NCBI GenBank assembly: GCA_046052065.1
Contig: JBJOND010000035.1
Coordinates: 1 to 24,089 of the forward strand
Length of the DNA stretch: 24,089 nucleotides
DNA from: CAINEC01 sp046052065
GTDB taxonomy: Bacteria; Bacteroidota; Bacteroidia; AKYH767-A; OLB10
Direction of reading: 5' to 3'
The notes beneath the pieces are model-generated. The model made no database searches. It worked only from the letters and a program-made list of their open reading frames with translations, and was not told where the DNA came from. A program made the translations under genes and the position numbers. Below are positions 1-7,307 of the stretch, piece by piece. The number at the start of each line of letters is the position of its first letter. Position 1 is the first letter of the stretch.

Positions 1-150
1 TAACTCTTTAATGAGCGGATTATTTAAATTGCTTTGTAAAAACAATTTTTCTATTTCCTTACCTGAGCGAATTGCTTCAAGCACAGCCCGCGTTCCATAA
101 ATCAAATTTTCATTTTGATTTTGATTTCTATTATCCGTGTATTCTCTCAT
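1..150 (-). CDS. rlmB: 23S rRNA 2'-O-ribose methyltransferase RlmB / TrmH family, N-terminal fragment
   Basis: Only the first 50 codons are present; the gene runs off the left edge. From the ATG at 148-150 the product reads a polar Asn/Gln-rich lead of about 14 residues, then NLIYGTRAVLEAIRSGKEIE and KLFLQ. This 'I(Y/F)G-x-x-(A/P)V-x-EA-(I/L)-x-SGK' opening is the substrate-binding N-domain signature of the SpoU/TrmH group that includes RlmB, which methylates the ribose of a guanosine in 23S rRNA using S-adenosylmethionine. The catalytic SPOUT knot domain lies outside the window, so target specificity cannot be checked. It starts 18 bases after the stop of the PD-(D/E)xK gene and is probably in one transcript with it. 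Confidence 0.82.
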   Translation of the reverse strand, partial: MREYTDNRNQNQNENLIYGTRAVLEAIRSGKEIEKLFLQSNLNNPLIKEL

Positions 151-168
151 TTCAGTACGTTTTATTAA

Positions 169-624
169 TTATGCATTAGGAAAGGCAGGTAATTCGGGTA
201 AAAATACAAAAGACTCGTTTTGATATTCGAGACAAAAATGTTCTAAACCGTTTGTCAGCACAAGATATGGAACATTAAGTGTCAGATTATATCTAACTAC
301 CTGGTGCAAGGTATCTTCATCAAGCTTTACAGTTGGCGCTTTACATTCTACAATCAACCATGGTCTACCATCTTTATTATAAACTACTACATCAGCTCTT
401 TGCTTTAATCCATTAACAACAACCTGCTTCTCAATCGCAAACAACGATAATGGATACGAATGATAATCGACCATAAATCGAACGAAATGCTGACGAACCC
501 ATTCTTCAGGAGTAAGTGCTACAAATCTTCTCCGAACGAAGTCAAAAATTTGCTTACTTTGTCCTTGAGACTGAACATTGAACTGAAATGAGGGTAAATT
601 AAGTGTAAAGAATTCAGATTCCAT
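169..624 (-). CDS. Small PD-(D/E)xK protein, type I restriction HsdR N-terminal domain only
   Basis: A 151-aa protein made almost entirely of the HsdR_N-type fold. Residues that fit the PD-(D/E)xK nuclease core are visible: Glu65, Asp78 in 'QRADVVVY', and Glu93-x-Lys95 in 'WLIVECKAP'. The N-terminal part (about 25-60) has the helical lead 'LTPEEWVRQHFVRFMV' usual in this family. There is no helicase motor, and no HsdM or HsdS gene is nearby, so it is not a working type I restriction enzyme. Stand-alone proteins of this kind are widespread in Bacteroidota; their role is unknown to me, with DNA binding or cleavage an inference from the fold. It heads a minus-strand pair with rlmB and is divergent from amn-holA-mqnA. 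A TAnnTTTG box ends only 8 bases before its ATG. Confidence 0.8.
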   Translation of the reverse strand: MESEFFTLNLPSFQFNVQSQGQSKQIFDFVRRRFVALTPEEWVRQHFVRFMVDYHSYPLSLFAIEKQVVVNGLKQRADVVVYNKDGRPWLIVECKAPTVKLDEDTLHQVVRYNLTLNVPYLVLTNGLEHFCLEYQNESFVFLPELPAFPNA

Positions 625-632
625 CTATCGAA

Positions 633-640
633 CAAATTTA
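633..640 (-). promoter_or_regulatory. Putative -7 promoter box (TAAATTTG) for the HsdR_N-domain gene
   Basis: Reading the minus strand, TAAATTTG matches the Bacteroidota -7 consensus TAnnTTTG and ends 8 bases before the ATG at 622-624. No good -33 TTG is seen at the expected 17-23 base spacing, so this is a half-match. If used, the mRNA would have a leader of only about 3-5 bases. Confidence 0.45.
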
Positions 641-664
641 GTTTATTTTTTATTCGTTTATTAA

Positions 665-1435
665 ATGAAAAACAAGAAAGAAATAGTTGACAATTGGCTA
701 CCCAGATATACTGGCAGAGGATTGGAAGATTTTGGCAAATATATTCTGTTAACCAACTTTCAAAAGTACGTTACTTTATTTGCAGAAATGCACAATGTAG
801 AAGTAGTTGGAAATGACAAACCAATGCCATCTGCTTCTGCTAATGGAATTACCATCATCAATTTTGGAATGGGTAGTCCGAATGCAGCGATTATAATGGA
901 TTTACTAAGTGCTATTAACCCTAATGCAGTATTATTTTTAGGCAAGTGCGGTGGCTTGAAAAAGAAAAATCAGTTAGGAGATTTGATACTTCCGATAGCA
1001 GCCATAAGAGGAGAAGGAACATCTAATGATTATTTTCCTGCTGAAGTGCCCGCACTTCCTGCTTTTAGTTTACAAAAGGCGGTTTCTACGACTATCAGAA
1101 ATTTCGATAGAGATTACTGGACTGGTACAGTTTACACAACAAACAGAAGAGTATGGGAACATGATGAAGACTTTAAAAAGTATTTAGAGACTACACGTTC
1201 GATGGCAATAGATATGGAAACCGCTACTATTTTTACTGTAGGTTTTGCAAACCAAATTCCAGCTGGAGCACTTCTTTTAGTTTCAGACCAGCCGATGATT
1301 CCTGAAGGGATAAAAACATCCTCGAGTGACAATATTGTAACACAACAATTTGTTGAAGAACATTTAAAGATTGGTATTGCATCATTAAATGAGTTAATTA
1401 ATCACGGACTAACAGTTAAGCATTTACGCTTTTAA
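665..1435 (+). CDS. amn: AMP nucleosidase (short, PNP/UDP-phosphorylase superfamily)
   Basis: A 256-aa nucleoside phosphorylase-fold protein closely resembling the short AMP nucleosidases of Bacteroidota, which split AMP into adenine and ribose 5-phosphate. Visible landmarks are the glycine-rich 'NFGMGSPNAA' (66-75), 'FLGKCGGL' (91-98) that binds the phosphate side, the ribose-binding 'AIDMETATIF' (181-190) and the catalytic-region 'LLVSDQPMIP' (204-213). It lacks the long N-terminal regulatory domain of the enterobacterial Amn (about 480 aa). It is the first gene of a tight plus-strand run: holA begins 11 bases after its stop, then mqnA. The mqnA neighbour raises the alternative that it acts on futalosine or another 6-aminopurine/hypoxanthine nucleoside, but the overall sequence fits AMP nucleosidase better. 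Cytosolic. Confidence 0.85.
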   Translation: MKNKKEIVDNWLPRYTGRGLEDFGKYILLTNFQKYVTLFAEMHNVEVVGNDKPMPSASANGITIINFGMGSPNAAIIMDLLSAINPNAVLFLGKCGGLKKKNQLGDLILPIAAIRGEGTSNDYFPAEVPALPAFSLQKAVSTTIRNFDRDYWTGTVYTTNRRVWEHDEDFKKYLETTRSMAIDMETATIFTVGFANQIPAGALLLVSDQPMIPEGIKTSSSDNIVTQQFVEEHLKIGIASLNELINHGLTVKHLRF

Positions 1436-1446
1436 TTTTCATTCCA

Positions 1447-2502
1447 GTGGCAGCTAAATCATTTGAAGAAATTCAGAAAGATATTCAGGCTAAAAAGTAT
1501 AGTCCTGTTTATTTATTACAAGGCGAAGAACCGTTTTATATTGATAAGTTATCAGATCTTATTGAAAACACAGTTTTAGATGAAGCTGAAAAAGGGTTTA
1601 ATCAATCTATTCTCTATGGTCGTGATATAGACAAAATACAATTGACTGGATTAGCCAAAGGATTCCCAATGATGGGGAACCATCAGGTAATAATTGTAAA
1701 AGAAGCACAAGATTTTAAGGCATTCGCAAGAGGTAAATCAGACGATGACGATTCAGAAAAAGGAAAAGATTCCGATCCATTTATAAATTATTTAAGTAAT
1801 CCTTTACCAAGTACCATTTTAGTTTTTTGTTATAAATACAAAATACTGGATAAGCGAAGCAAAGCTTACAAGTCGATTGAAAAGTCAGGCGTTGTATTCG
1901 AATCAAAGAAAATTCAAGACAGCAAACTAACAGAATGGATTGAAAAATACATTGTATCTAGAAAATACAAAATTGCTCCAGCTGCAGCAAAGTTAATGGC
2001 CGACTATCTAGGTAATGACTTATCAAAAGTGGTAAATGAAATCGATAAGCTTACAATAACATTGGGTGAAGGAACAACCATTGATGCTTCGCATATTGAA
2101 AAGAATATAGGCATCAGTAAAGACTTCAACATTTTCGAATTACAGAATGCACTTGGAAGAAAAGATGTGATTAAGTCGACACAAATTGTGAATTATTTTA
2201 GAGCTAATCCCAAAAGTAATCCTTTTGTGTTGACCATCTACAATTTATTTTCATACTTCTCGAAGGTGATGCTATATCATACATTAGCAGATAAATCGCA
2301 AGGCAATGTAGCTTCAAAATTAAAAGTTAATCCGTATTTTGTAAGAGAATATGAAACGGCTGCAAGAAATTATTCAATTAATAAAACTGCTTTTATAATA
2401 AGCCATCTTAGAGAATACGATTTAAAATCTAAAGGCTTTAACAACACAAGTACATCTGATGGCGACTTGCTAAGAGAGTTAGTATTTAAAATACTTCATT
2501 AA
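1447..2502 (+). CDS. holA: DNA polymerase III delta subunit
   Basis: A 351-aa clamp-loader delta subunit, which opens the sliding clamp during loading on primed DNA. The AAA+-like N-terminal domain opens with 'YSPVYLLQGEEPFYIDK' (18-34), a hallmark of HolA; 'STILVFCYKYK' follows after the region around residue 122, and a helical C-terminal collar domain begins near residue 220 ('DFNIFELQNALG'). The length is normal for the family. Start is a GTG at 1447; no in-frame ATG lies near, and the family alignment needs the residues directly after it. Residues 96-112 form a charged Asp/Lys/Ser-rich loop that looks like a lineage insertion. It is 11 bases from amn and 4 bases from mqnA, so all three are probably co-transcribed. 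Confidence 0.93.
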   Translation: MAAKSFEEIQKDIQAKKYSPVYLLQGEEPFYIDKLSDLIENTVLDEAEKGFNQSILYGRDIDKIQLTGLAKGFPMMGNHQVIIVKEAQDFKAFARGKSDDDDSEKGKDSDPFINYLSNPLPSTILVFCYKYKILDKRSKAYKSIEKSGVVFESKKIQDSKLTEWIEKYIVSRKYKIAPAAAKLMADYLGNDLSKVVNEIDKLTITLGEGTTIDASHIEKNIGISKDFNIFELQNALGRKDVIKSTQIVNYFRANPKSNPFVLTIYNLFSYFSKVMLYHTLADKSQGNVASKLKVNPYFVREYETAARNYSINKTAFIISHLREYDLKSKGFNNTSTSDGDLLRELVFKILH

Positions 2503-2506
2503 AATT

Positions 2507-3250
2507 GTGGAGAAAGACAAAATAAAAATTTCTGTTGTTTCCTATCTCAATTCAATTCCTTTTGTATATGGATTAGAGAAAACATCAAACGAGCAATTAG
2601 TAATCAGTAAAGATATTCCTTCTGAATGCGCTGCCAAATTAATTGATGGGCGAGTTGATATTGGATTAATCCCAATTGCGATGATTAACAAAGTGCCTAA
2701 TGCTGAAATCATTTCTGATTATTGCATAGCCGGAAATGGAAAAGTAGCGTCTGTATTATTAGTTAGTAATAGTCCTATAGAAGAAATCAAAACAATTTAT
2801 CAAGACTATCAATCGAGAACTTCAGTAACACTTGCAAAAATACTGATACGCGATTACTGGAAAAAAGAAGTTGATTGGCAAGAGGAAGGCAAAGACTTCT
2901 TACACCCAAAGAATGATGAAGCACTTGTTATCATTGGAGATCGTGCTCTTAAATACTATCACCAATACAAGTATGTTTATGACTTGTCGGAGGTTTGGAA
3001 AAATCACACAGGATTACCATTTGTATTTGCTTGTTGGGTATCTAATAAAAAAATCAGTAATGACCTAATTCACTTTTTAAATACTGCTTTTAAAAGCAGT
3101 TTATTGCAAATTGATAATTACTGTGACGCCATCAATACTGAAAGCGATATAACGGGCAGGGATTACCTAACAAAGTATATCCAGTATCATCTTACCGATG
3201 AAGCACGAAAGGGAATGAATTTATTTTTAGATTTGATGAAATCACTTTGA
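2507..3250 (+). CDS. mqnA: Chorismate dehydratase (futalosine pathway of menaquinone synthesis)
   Basis: A 247-aa MqnA-family protein with the periplasmic-binding-protein-like fold. MqnA dehydrates chorismate to 3-[(1-carboxyvinyl)oxy]benzoate, the first committed step of futalosine-route menaquinone synthesis. The family signature 'ISVVSYLNSIPFVYGL' (8-23) is present, including Asn15, which corresponds to the conserved Asn reported to be catalytic. 'DIGLIPIAMI' (51-60), 'SVLLVS' (82-87), 'QSRTSV' (102-107) and 'GDRAL' (144-148) fit the substrate pocket elements. GTG start, 4 bases after holA's stop. Other mqn genes are not in the window. Its last 9 bases overlap the 3' end of the convergent small gene at 3242-3538. 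Confidence 0.92.
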   Translation: MEKDKIKISVVSYLNSIPFVYGLEKTSNEQLVISKDIPSECAAKLIDGRVDIGLIPIAMINKVPNAEIISDYCIAGNGKVASVLLVSNSPIEEIKTIYQDYQSRTSVTLAKILIRDYWKKEVDWQEEGKDFLHPKNDEALVIIGDRALKYYHQYKYVYDLSEVWKNHTGLPFVFACWVSNKKISNDLIHFLNTAFKSSLLQIDNYCDAINTESDITGRDYLTKYIQYHLTDEARKGMNLFLDLMKSL

Positions 3251-3538
3251 ATCTGAATTCATTAACGAATACATCTTATTTGTTGCATCTGACAATTTCG
3301 AAATGAGTTTTTGCTGTTCTTGCGACAAAGCTGTTTTTTCTCTCGAAAGCACATTGCTTCGAATAGCATTATATTCTTGATGTGATTTTACGTGAGCTGA
3401 TTTATCAAGAAAACCGGAGTACATTTCATTAATAAAAATTGCACGTTGAGAAGGATCGATTTCATTTAACAATTCCTTGATTAAGCGAATATGCGCTTGC
3501 AATTGCTGATAAACGGAGAAAGAAGATGAATTTGCCAT
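3242..3538 (-). CDS. Small protein of unknown function (98 aa)
   Basis: I do not recognise a family. The product is 98 aa, polar and predicted mostly helical, with no signal peptide, membrane segment or cysteine; the middle part 'QEYNAIRSNVLSREKTALSQ' and the Gln/Ser/Lys-rich end look like helical-bundle or coiled-coil material. It lies 43 bases downstream of the histidine kinase in the same direction, so it may be co-transcribed with it; a role in the same signalling process is only a guess. The 3' end overlaps mqnA tail-to-tail by 9 bases. That it is a real gene rests on its position filling the gap between two real genes in a fitting orientation, with an ATG start and complete frame. Confidence 0.6.
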   Translation of the reverse strand: MANSSSFSVYQQLQAHIRLIKELLNEIDPSQRAIFINEMYSGFLDKSAHVKSHQEYNAIRSNVLSREKTALSQEQQKLISKLSDATNKMYSLMNSDSK

Positions 3539-3581
3539 GGATCTAATTTTCTCCCTACTACGATTAATTACTTATTTAGTT

Positions 3582-5330
3582 TCATGCATAGTCATAATCA
3601 TCAATCATCAGCTTTTGCTCTACGCGTCTTTTTTGCTTAGGCCATGTAAAATGGAACGTTGCGCCAAGTCCCTTTTCAGAAGTTACCCAGATATTACCTC
3701 CGGCTTCATCAATAATATTTTTAACAATGGCCAATCCAATGCCCCTTGCTTCCACTTGATCACGTGCATTTAACGTCTGAAATATTATGAAAATTTTTTC
3801 ATGATATCGCTCCTCTATTCCTGGTCCGTTATCTTTAACATAAAACTCAAAAGAATCGCCAATATCTTTACAACCGACCCACACTTGCTTATCCTCTTTG
3901 TCGTTGTATTTAATAGCATTATTGAACAAATTCATAAACACCTGTTCAAGTTTTATTTTCTCTGTTTTTACTATTGGAAAATTATCGTTAAGATGAAGAA
4001 TAATATTCTCAGAAACACCAAGAAAATCGAATGACTCTTTAATTAAAATATTAGTATCAACTAGTGATGCTTCGCCTTCTTTCTTAGTTAATTTAGTGTA
4101 TTCTAAAATACCATCAATTAAACTTTCCATTCTTACAACGCGGCCCTTTATTACTGCAAAATGAGGTTTAATTGGTTCTGGCATATTGTCACCCAAATCT
4201 TCTTCTATCCATCCCGTCAGATTACCAATAGCACGTAAAGGCGCCTTTAAGTCATGCGAAACCACGTATGCAAATTTATCAAGTTCTTTAATAGATTTTT
4301 CAAGACTAATATTGTATTGAATCATTTTTTCCTCAGCAATTTTTCGAGGTGTAATATCACTCTCGATGAAAATAAACTGTTTTAGATTGTTTTCATCTTC
4401 TTCAATAGGCGTCATTGTTATCTGTGACCAAAACGATTTACCATTCTTTTTATAACGTAAAAGTTCGCCTGAAAAAGAAATTGATTCTTGAATTGCTACA
4501 TTAATCTCCTTTAAAGTATTTGCGTCAGTATTTTTTCCAGAAAAAAACAGTAATACATTATTACCTGTAGCTTCCTCTAAAGTAAAATTCGCCAAACGAA
4601 TAAATCCGTCATTAACCCAGGTAATTTTCCCATTTTGATCTGTTATAATGATACTGTTATCCGCTTTACTTGCAACGATGGAAAGCTTATTAAGCTCCTT
4701 GTTTTTCAATTTAAGTTCTTCGGTTTGCTGGGTAATACGTTCAATCACTTCATTTTTACCCGACTCTAAATAGCTCATTTGGACGCCAAGAATTAAAAAA
4801 GCAAATATGCTCGTTACTAAAAAGTCGACATTAATATGATGTGAGGAATCACCAATAAGATCATAGGAGGTAATACCCGTGAACTCAGAAATAAAATAAA
4901 AATAAGCTGCATTAAGCACCACAATTGCAAAAAAGATTTGTCCAAATCTGTTACCAAGCAACATGAAAATCATCAAGATAATTGGAGCAAAATATAGAGC
5001 AGCTGAAGCCTTGATACCACCTGCTGGATACATGTTAAGGTGAATGATAAATGTTGCAGTTATACTTAATACCACGTATGCGATTTTTGCTCTTTTATGA
5101 TATGGCAACAACAGCATATTTGCAATAAAAATAGCACCCATTGTTAAAGTCAAATAAACAACAGGGTGCGCTAAAGAGTATACGGTTAAACTTTGGAGGA
5201 TAAAAATAAAGCAGGAAATAGCCCCAACTAAAGAAGTCGCTCTAAACAAATTATATCGCTGTTTCTTGATGAGCTCATCTTCAGGAATCGCACGATAGAA
5301 TCTATCTTGAATTAGGTTTTGTAGGTTCAT
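3582..5330 (-). CDS. Membrane-bound PAS-domain sensor histidine kinase
   Basis: A 582-aa kinase. Residues about 30-190 contain roughly six hydrophobic helices (for example 36-52, 57-75, 82-99, 109-125, 130-147, 170-186) forming a membrane input domain with very short loops and no large periplasmic sensor. A short coiled coil (192-216) leads to a PAS domain (about 217-325) ending in the PAC-like 'QFIFIESDITPRKIAEEKM'. HisKA follows with the H-box 'FAYVVSHDLKAPLRAIGN' and phospho-acceptor His359. The ATPase domain has the N-box around 'MNLFNNAIKYND' (466-477), G1 'DNGPGI' (500-505) and G2 'GIGLAIVK' (530-537). This architecture and the 'SHDLKAPL' H-box are of the phytochrome-like HisKA group. 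The divergent receiver protein at 5430 is the obvious partner candidate. The signal is unknown. Confidence 0.93.
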   Translation of the reverse strand: MNLQNLIQDRFYRAIPEDELIKKQRYNLFRATSLVGAISCFIFILQSLTVYSLAHPVVYLTLTMGAIFIANMLLLPYHKRAKIAYVVLSITATFIIHLNMYPAGGIKASAALYFAPIILMIFMLLGNRFGQIFFAIVVLNAAYFYFISEFTGITSYDLIGDSSHHINVDFLVTSIFAFLILGVQMSYLESGKNEVIERITQQTEELKLKNKELNKLSIVASKADNSIIITDQNGKITWVNDGFIRLANFTLEEATGNNVLLFFSGKNTDANTLKEINVAIQESISFSGELLRYKKNGKSFWSQITMTPIEEDENNLKQFIFIESDITPRKIAEEKMIQYNISLEKSIKELDKFAYVVSHDLKAPLRAIGNLTGWIEEDLGDNMPEPIKPHFAVIKGRVVRMESLIDGILEYTKLTKKEGEASLVDTNILIKESFDFLGVSENIILHLNDNFPIVKTEKIKLEQVFMNLFNNAIKYNDKEDKQVWVGCKDIGDSFEFYVKDNGPGIEERYHEKIFIIFQTLNARDQVEARGIGLAIVKNIIDEAGGNIWVTSEKGLGATFHFTWPKQKRRVEQKLMIDDYDYA

Positions 5331-5407
5331 AATTACATTAACATTTTTAACTTTAGATAGCTCATAACTTCTAAAGATTTCGTTTTACGATTGTGAAAGT
5401 AATATGT

Positions 5408-5415
5408 TACTTTTG
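5408..5415 (+). promoter_or_regulatory. Putative -7 promoter box (TACTTTTG) for the response regulator
   Basis: TACTTTTG matches TAnnTTTG and ends 14 bases before the regulator's ATG at 5430. No -33 TTG is found at ideal spacing (a TTG lies 14 bases upstream, which is short). The divergent kinase start is only 99 bases away, so both promoters must share this gap. Confidence 0.45.
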
Positions 5416-5429
5416 AAAAAAACAATATT

Positions 5430-5870
5430 ATGTCTGATAAAAAATTCCATTTACTCCATATCGAGGATGATACAGTTGACAAAATGGTAGTTGAGCGGGT
5501 TTTAAAGAAAACGGATATTGTGGGATCATTGCACCATGCCCTTGATGGAGAAGATGCTTTAAATAAGCTGATAGGAAGCAATGGAGAGGACCGTTTACAG
5601 CCTTTTCCTCAGATCGTTTTACTTGATATCAATATGCCGAAAATGAACGGCATTGAGTTTTTAAAAGAAATCAGAAATAATCCTGAGTTAAAACACTTGT
5701 CGGTTTTTATGGTTACCACATCGAGCGACGAATCAGATATTAAAGAATCATACGAGCATAATGTTGCAGGTTATATTCTTAAACCCGTAGATTTATCTGA
5801 GTTTGAAGGTACCTTTAAATTAATCACGGAGTATTGGAAACTTTGCGAGTTCCCCGCTATAGCAAATTAA
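5430..5870 (+). CDS. Single-domain response regulator (Rcp1-like receiver)
   Basis: A 146-aa receiver domain with no output domain. The acidic pocket Glu12/Asp13/Asp14 ('HIEDDTVD'), the phospho-acceptor Asp66 in 'LLDINMPKMNG', Thr97 ('MVTTSSDE') and Lys118 ('YILKPVDL') are all present, so it should be phosphorylatable. The long beta3-preceding insert (49-61, 'GSNGEDRLQPFPQ') is typical of Rcp1-type receivers that pair with phytochrome-like kinases. It is divergent from the PAS histidine kinase, whose H-box belongs to that group, which supports a cognate pair. Without an output domain it probably works by protein contact or as a phosphorelay intermediate. Its stop overlaps the stop of the convergent PLP enzyme gene by 3-4 bases. 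Confidence 0.93.
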   Translation: MSDKKFHLLHIEDDTVDKMVVERVLKKTDIVGSLHHALDGEDALNKLIGSNGEDRLQPFPQIVLLDINMPKMNGIEFLKEIRNNPELKHLSVFMVTTSSDESDIKESYEHNVAGYILKPVDLSEFEGTFKLITEYWKLCEFPAIAN

Positions 5871-7147
5871 TTTTCGGCTAGCTTAAAATAGCGATTAATT
5901 TCTTTAAAGCTAGAACCACATTCCGCAAGTACCTCAGGCAAAAGCTGAGAGATGGTATTCAACAAATTGTAAATATCCTCTTTCGTCAAATGTCGCGTTA
6001 AAGCGATACGTATTCCCGTGTTATTATAAGAAACACTCGGATAAACACAAAGGCTCGTATACAAACCAGTATTCATCAATCGGGTTACCAAATTATAACC
6101 TACTTGAGGTTTTCCTAATGCAATGAATCGAACTGGAGTTGACGTTTCAGAATGGAGCGGTACATTGAGCGCTTTTGCTGTTTCGTTGAAGTAGTCGATT
6201 TTTTCTTTTAACTCTTCTTGCATTTTTACAATATCTCCAGATAAATGCAATTCTGCTGAGGCCTTAATAGCACCAAGAATTGGTGGCGCTAATTGCGTAG
6301 AAAAAATAAATGTTCGGCCATAATCATGAACGCGATGATAATTTGTTTTCTCAGGGAATGCAAGCACTCCACCTGAAGCACCAAAGCCTTTTGCCAAAGA
6401 CGTAGTAAAATACATTTTAGGATGGTAGCTCAATTTTGAAAACACATAGCCTGCTCCATTTTCGCCCGACCAACTCATACCATGCGCATCATCAATATAC
6501 AAATAAAACTGATCGTACTTATCCAGTAAATTTTTCAACTCGTCCAAAGGAGCCGCATCACCAAACATAGAATAAACGCCATCTGCCATATACCAGATTT
6601 TTTCATGCGTTTTCGAGAGCTCTATAATTTTCTCTTCTAATAAATCCATTCGGTTATGACGCACTCTATCAATAGTTACTTTTCGTTCGTGCAATAACAT
6701 CACAGCTTCCTGAACAGTTGCATGCACACTAATGTCCATAACTACCGCATCATTATCACCAACAAGAATTGGAATATTAGATATATGTCCTAATGATGTA
6801 GTTTGAGAAAGAGCAACAGGCATTTTAAAAATTTCCGAAAGCATTCTCTCAACATCGCTATACAATGTCATTGAAAGATAAGAACGAGAAGATGCGAATT
6901 GCGTCCCATATCTAGTAGTAGCATCAACTGATCCTTTTATTAATCGTTTATCTAACTCTAATCCTAAATAGCTACATGAAGTATAATTTACCATGCGCTT
7001 TCCATTCACCACAACTGTCCTTCCATCCATCTCAGTATCTTCTGTGTTTTGAAGAATAATACCGAGCGATTTTCCAGTATCGGCAATTTGATCTAAAAGC
7101 TCCAGCATTTGCTGTTGTTTGGACTTCAACTTATTCGCTACTGTCAT
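5867..7147 (-). CDS. PLP-dependent alpha-oxoamine-synthase-family enzyme (substrate unknown)
   Basis: A 426-aa fold-type I PLP enzyme of the group that includes 2-amino-3-ketobutyrate CoA ligase, BioF, ALA synthase and serine palmitoyltransferase; these join an amino acid to an acyl thioester with loss of CO2. Visible are 'YTSCSYLGLE' (55-64, substrate-binding N-terminus), His142 in 'ISVHATVQEA' (stacks on PLP in the family), Asp219/Asp220-Ala-His222 in 'YIDDAHG', and the Schiff-base lysine Lys253 in 'TTSLAKGFGASGG'. The active-site strings differ from canonical BioF, Kbl and SPT (for example 'DDAHGMSW' instead of 'D(E/D)AHS-x-G'), so I do not assign a substrate. Sphingoid base or capnine-type sulfonolipid formation are possibilities known in the phylum. 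No acyl carrier protein gene is adjacent. It has a separate transcript from the upstream gene, which ends in a terminator at 7254-7286. Confidence 0.85.
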   Translation of the reverse strand: MTVANKLKSKQQQMLELLDQIADTGKSLGIILQNTEDTEMDGRTVVVNGKRMVNYTSCSYLGLELDKRLIKGSVDATTRYGTQFASSRSYLSMTLYSDVERMLSEIFKMPVALSQTTSLGHISNIPILVGDNDAVVMDISVHATVQEAVMLLHERKVTIDRVRHNRMDLLEEKIIELSKTHEKIWYMADGVYSMFGDAAPLDELKNLLDKYDQFYLYIDDAHGMSWSGENGAGYVFSKLSYHPKMYFTTSLAKGFGASGGVLAFPEKTNYHRVHDYGRTFIFSTQLAPPILGAIKASAELHLSGDIVKMQEELKEKIDYFNETAKALNVPLHSETSTPVRFIALGKPQVGYNLVTRLMNTGLYTSLCVYPSVSYNNTGIRIALTRHLTKEDIYNLLNTISQLLPEVLAECGSSFKEINRYFKLAEN

Positions 7148-7253
7148 ATAATTTCTTTTTTAGCTACTTATACAATTTCAATGCAAAATAAGAATATTAT
7201 TAAAGTACAGATTCAGTAAACTAAAAGTCTTATTAACGATAGTCTGTTAATTG

Positions 7254-7286
7254 AAATAAAAATGCCCTCTCTGTAAGAAAGGGCAT
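7254..7286 (-). terminator. Rho-independent terminator after the 649-aa surface-type protein
   Basis: An 11-bp stem (7262-7272 with 7276-7286) with a 3-base loop, followed on the minus strand by UUUUAUUU. One position (69/79) is a G-U pair in the minus-strand RNA but a C-A mismatch in the plus-strand RNA, which supports minus-strand use. It lies 22 bases after the stop codon at 7308. Confidence 0.85.
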
Positions 7287-7307
7287 CTAATTTATATAGT
7301 TCATAAG

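Noticed and set aside
169..624. A type I restriction-modification system
   Set aside because: Only an HsdR N-terminal-type domain is present; no helicase domain, HsdM or HsdS is encoded nearby.
3083..3100. Perfect 18-base palindrome ACTGCTTTTAAAAGCAGT
   Set aside because: It lies inside the mqnA coding frame (residues around 193-199), is made of simple AT-rich halves and has no U-run; a chance palindrome or weak operator cannot be told apart, so no site is claimed.
3537..4034. Plus-strand open frames of 77-78 codons antisense to the histidine kinase
   Set aside because: Lie within the kinase's ATPase and HisKA coding region; hydrophobic composition is expected from the reverse complement.
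5333..5581. 82-codon minus-strand frame between the kinase and the response regulator
   Set aside because: Mostly antisense to the response regulator and without recognisable protein features.
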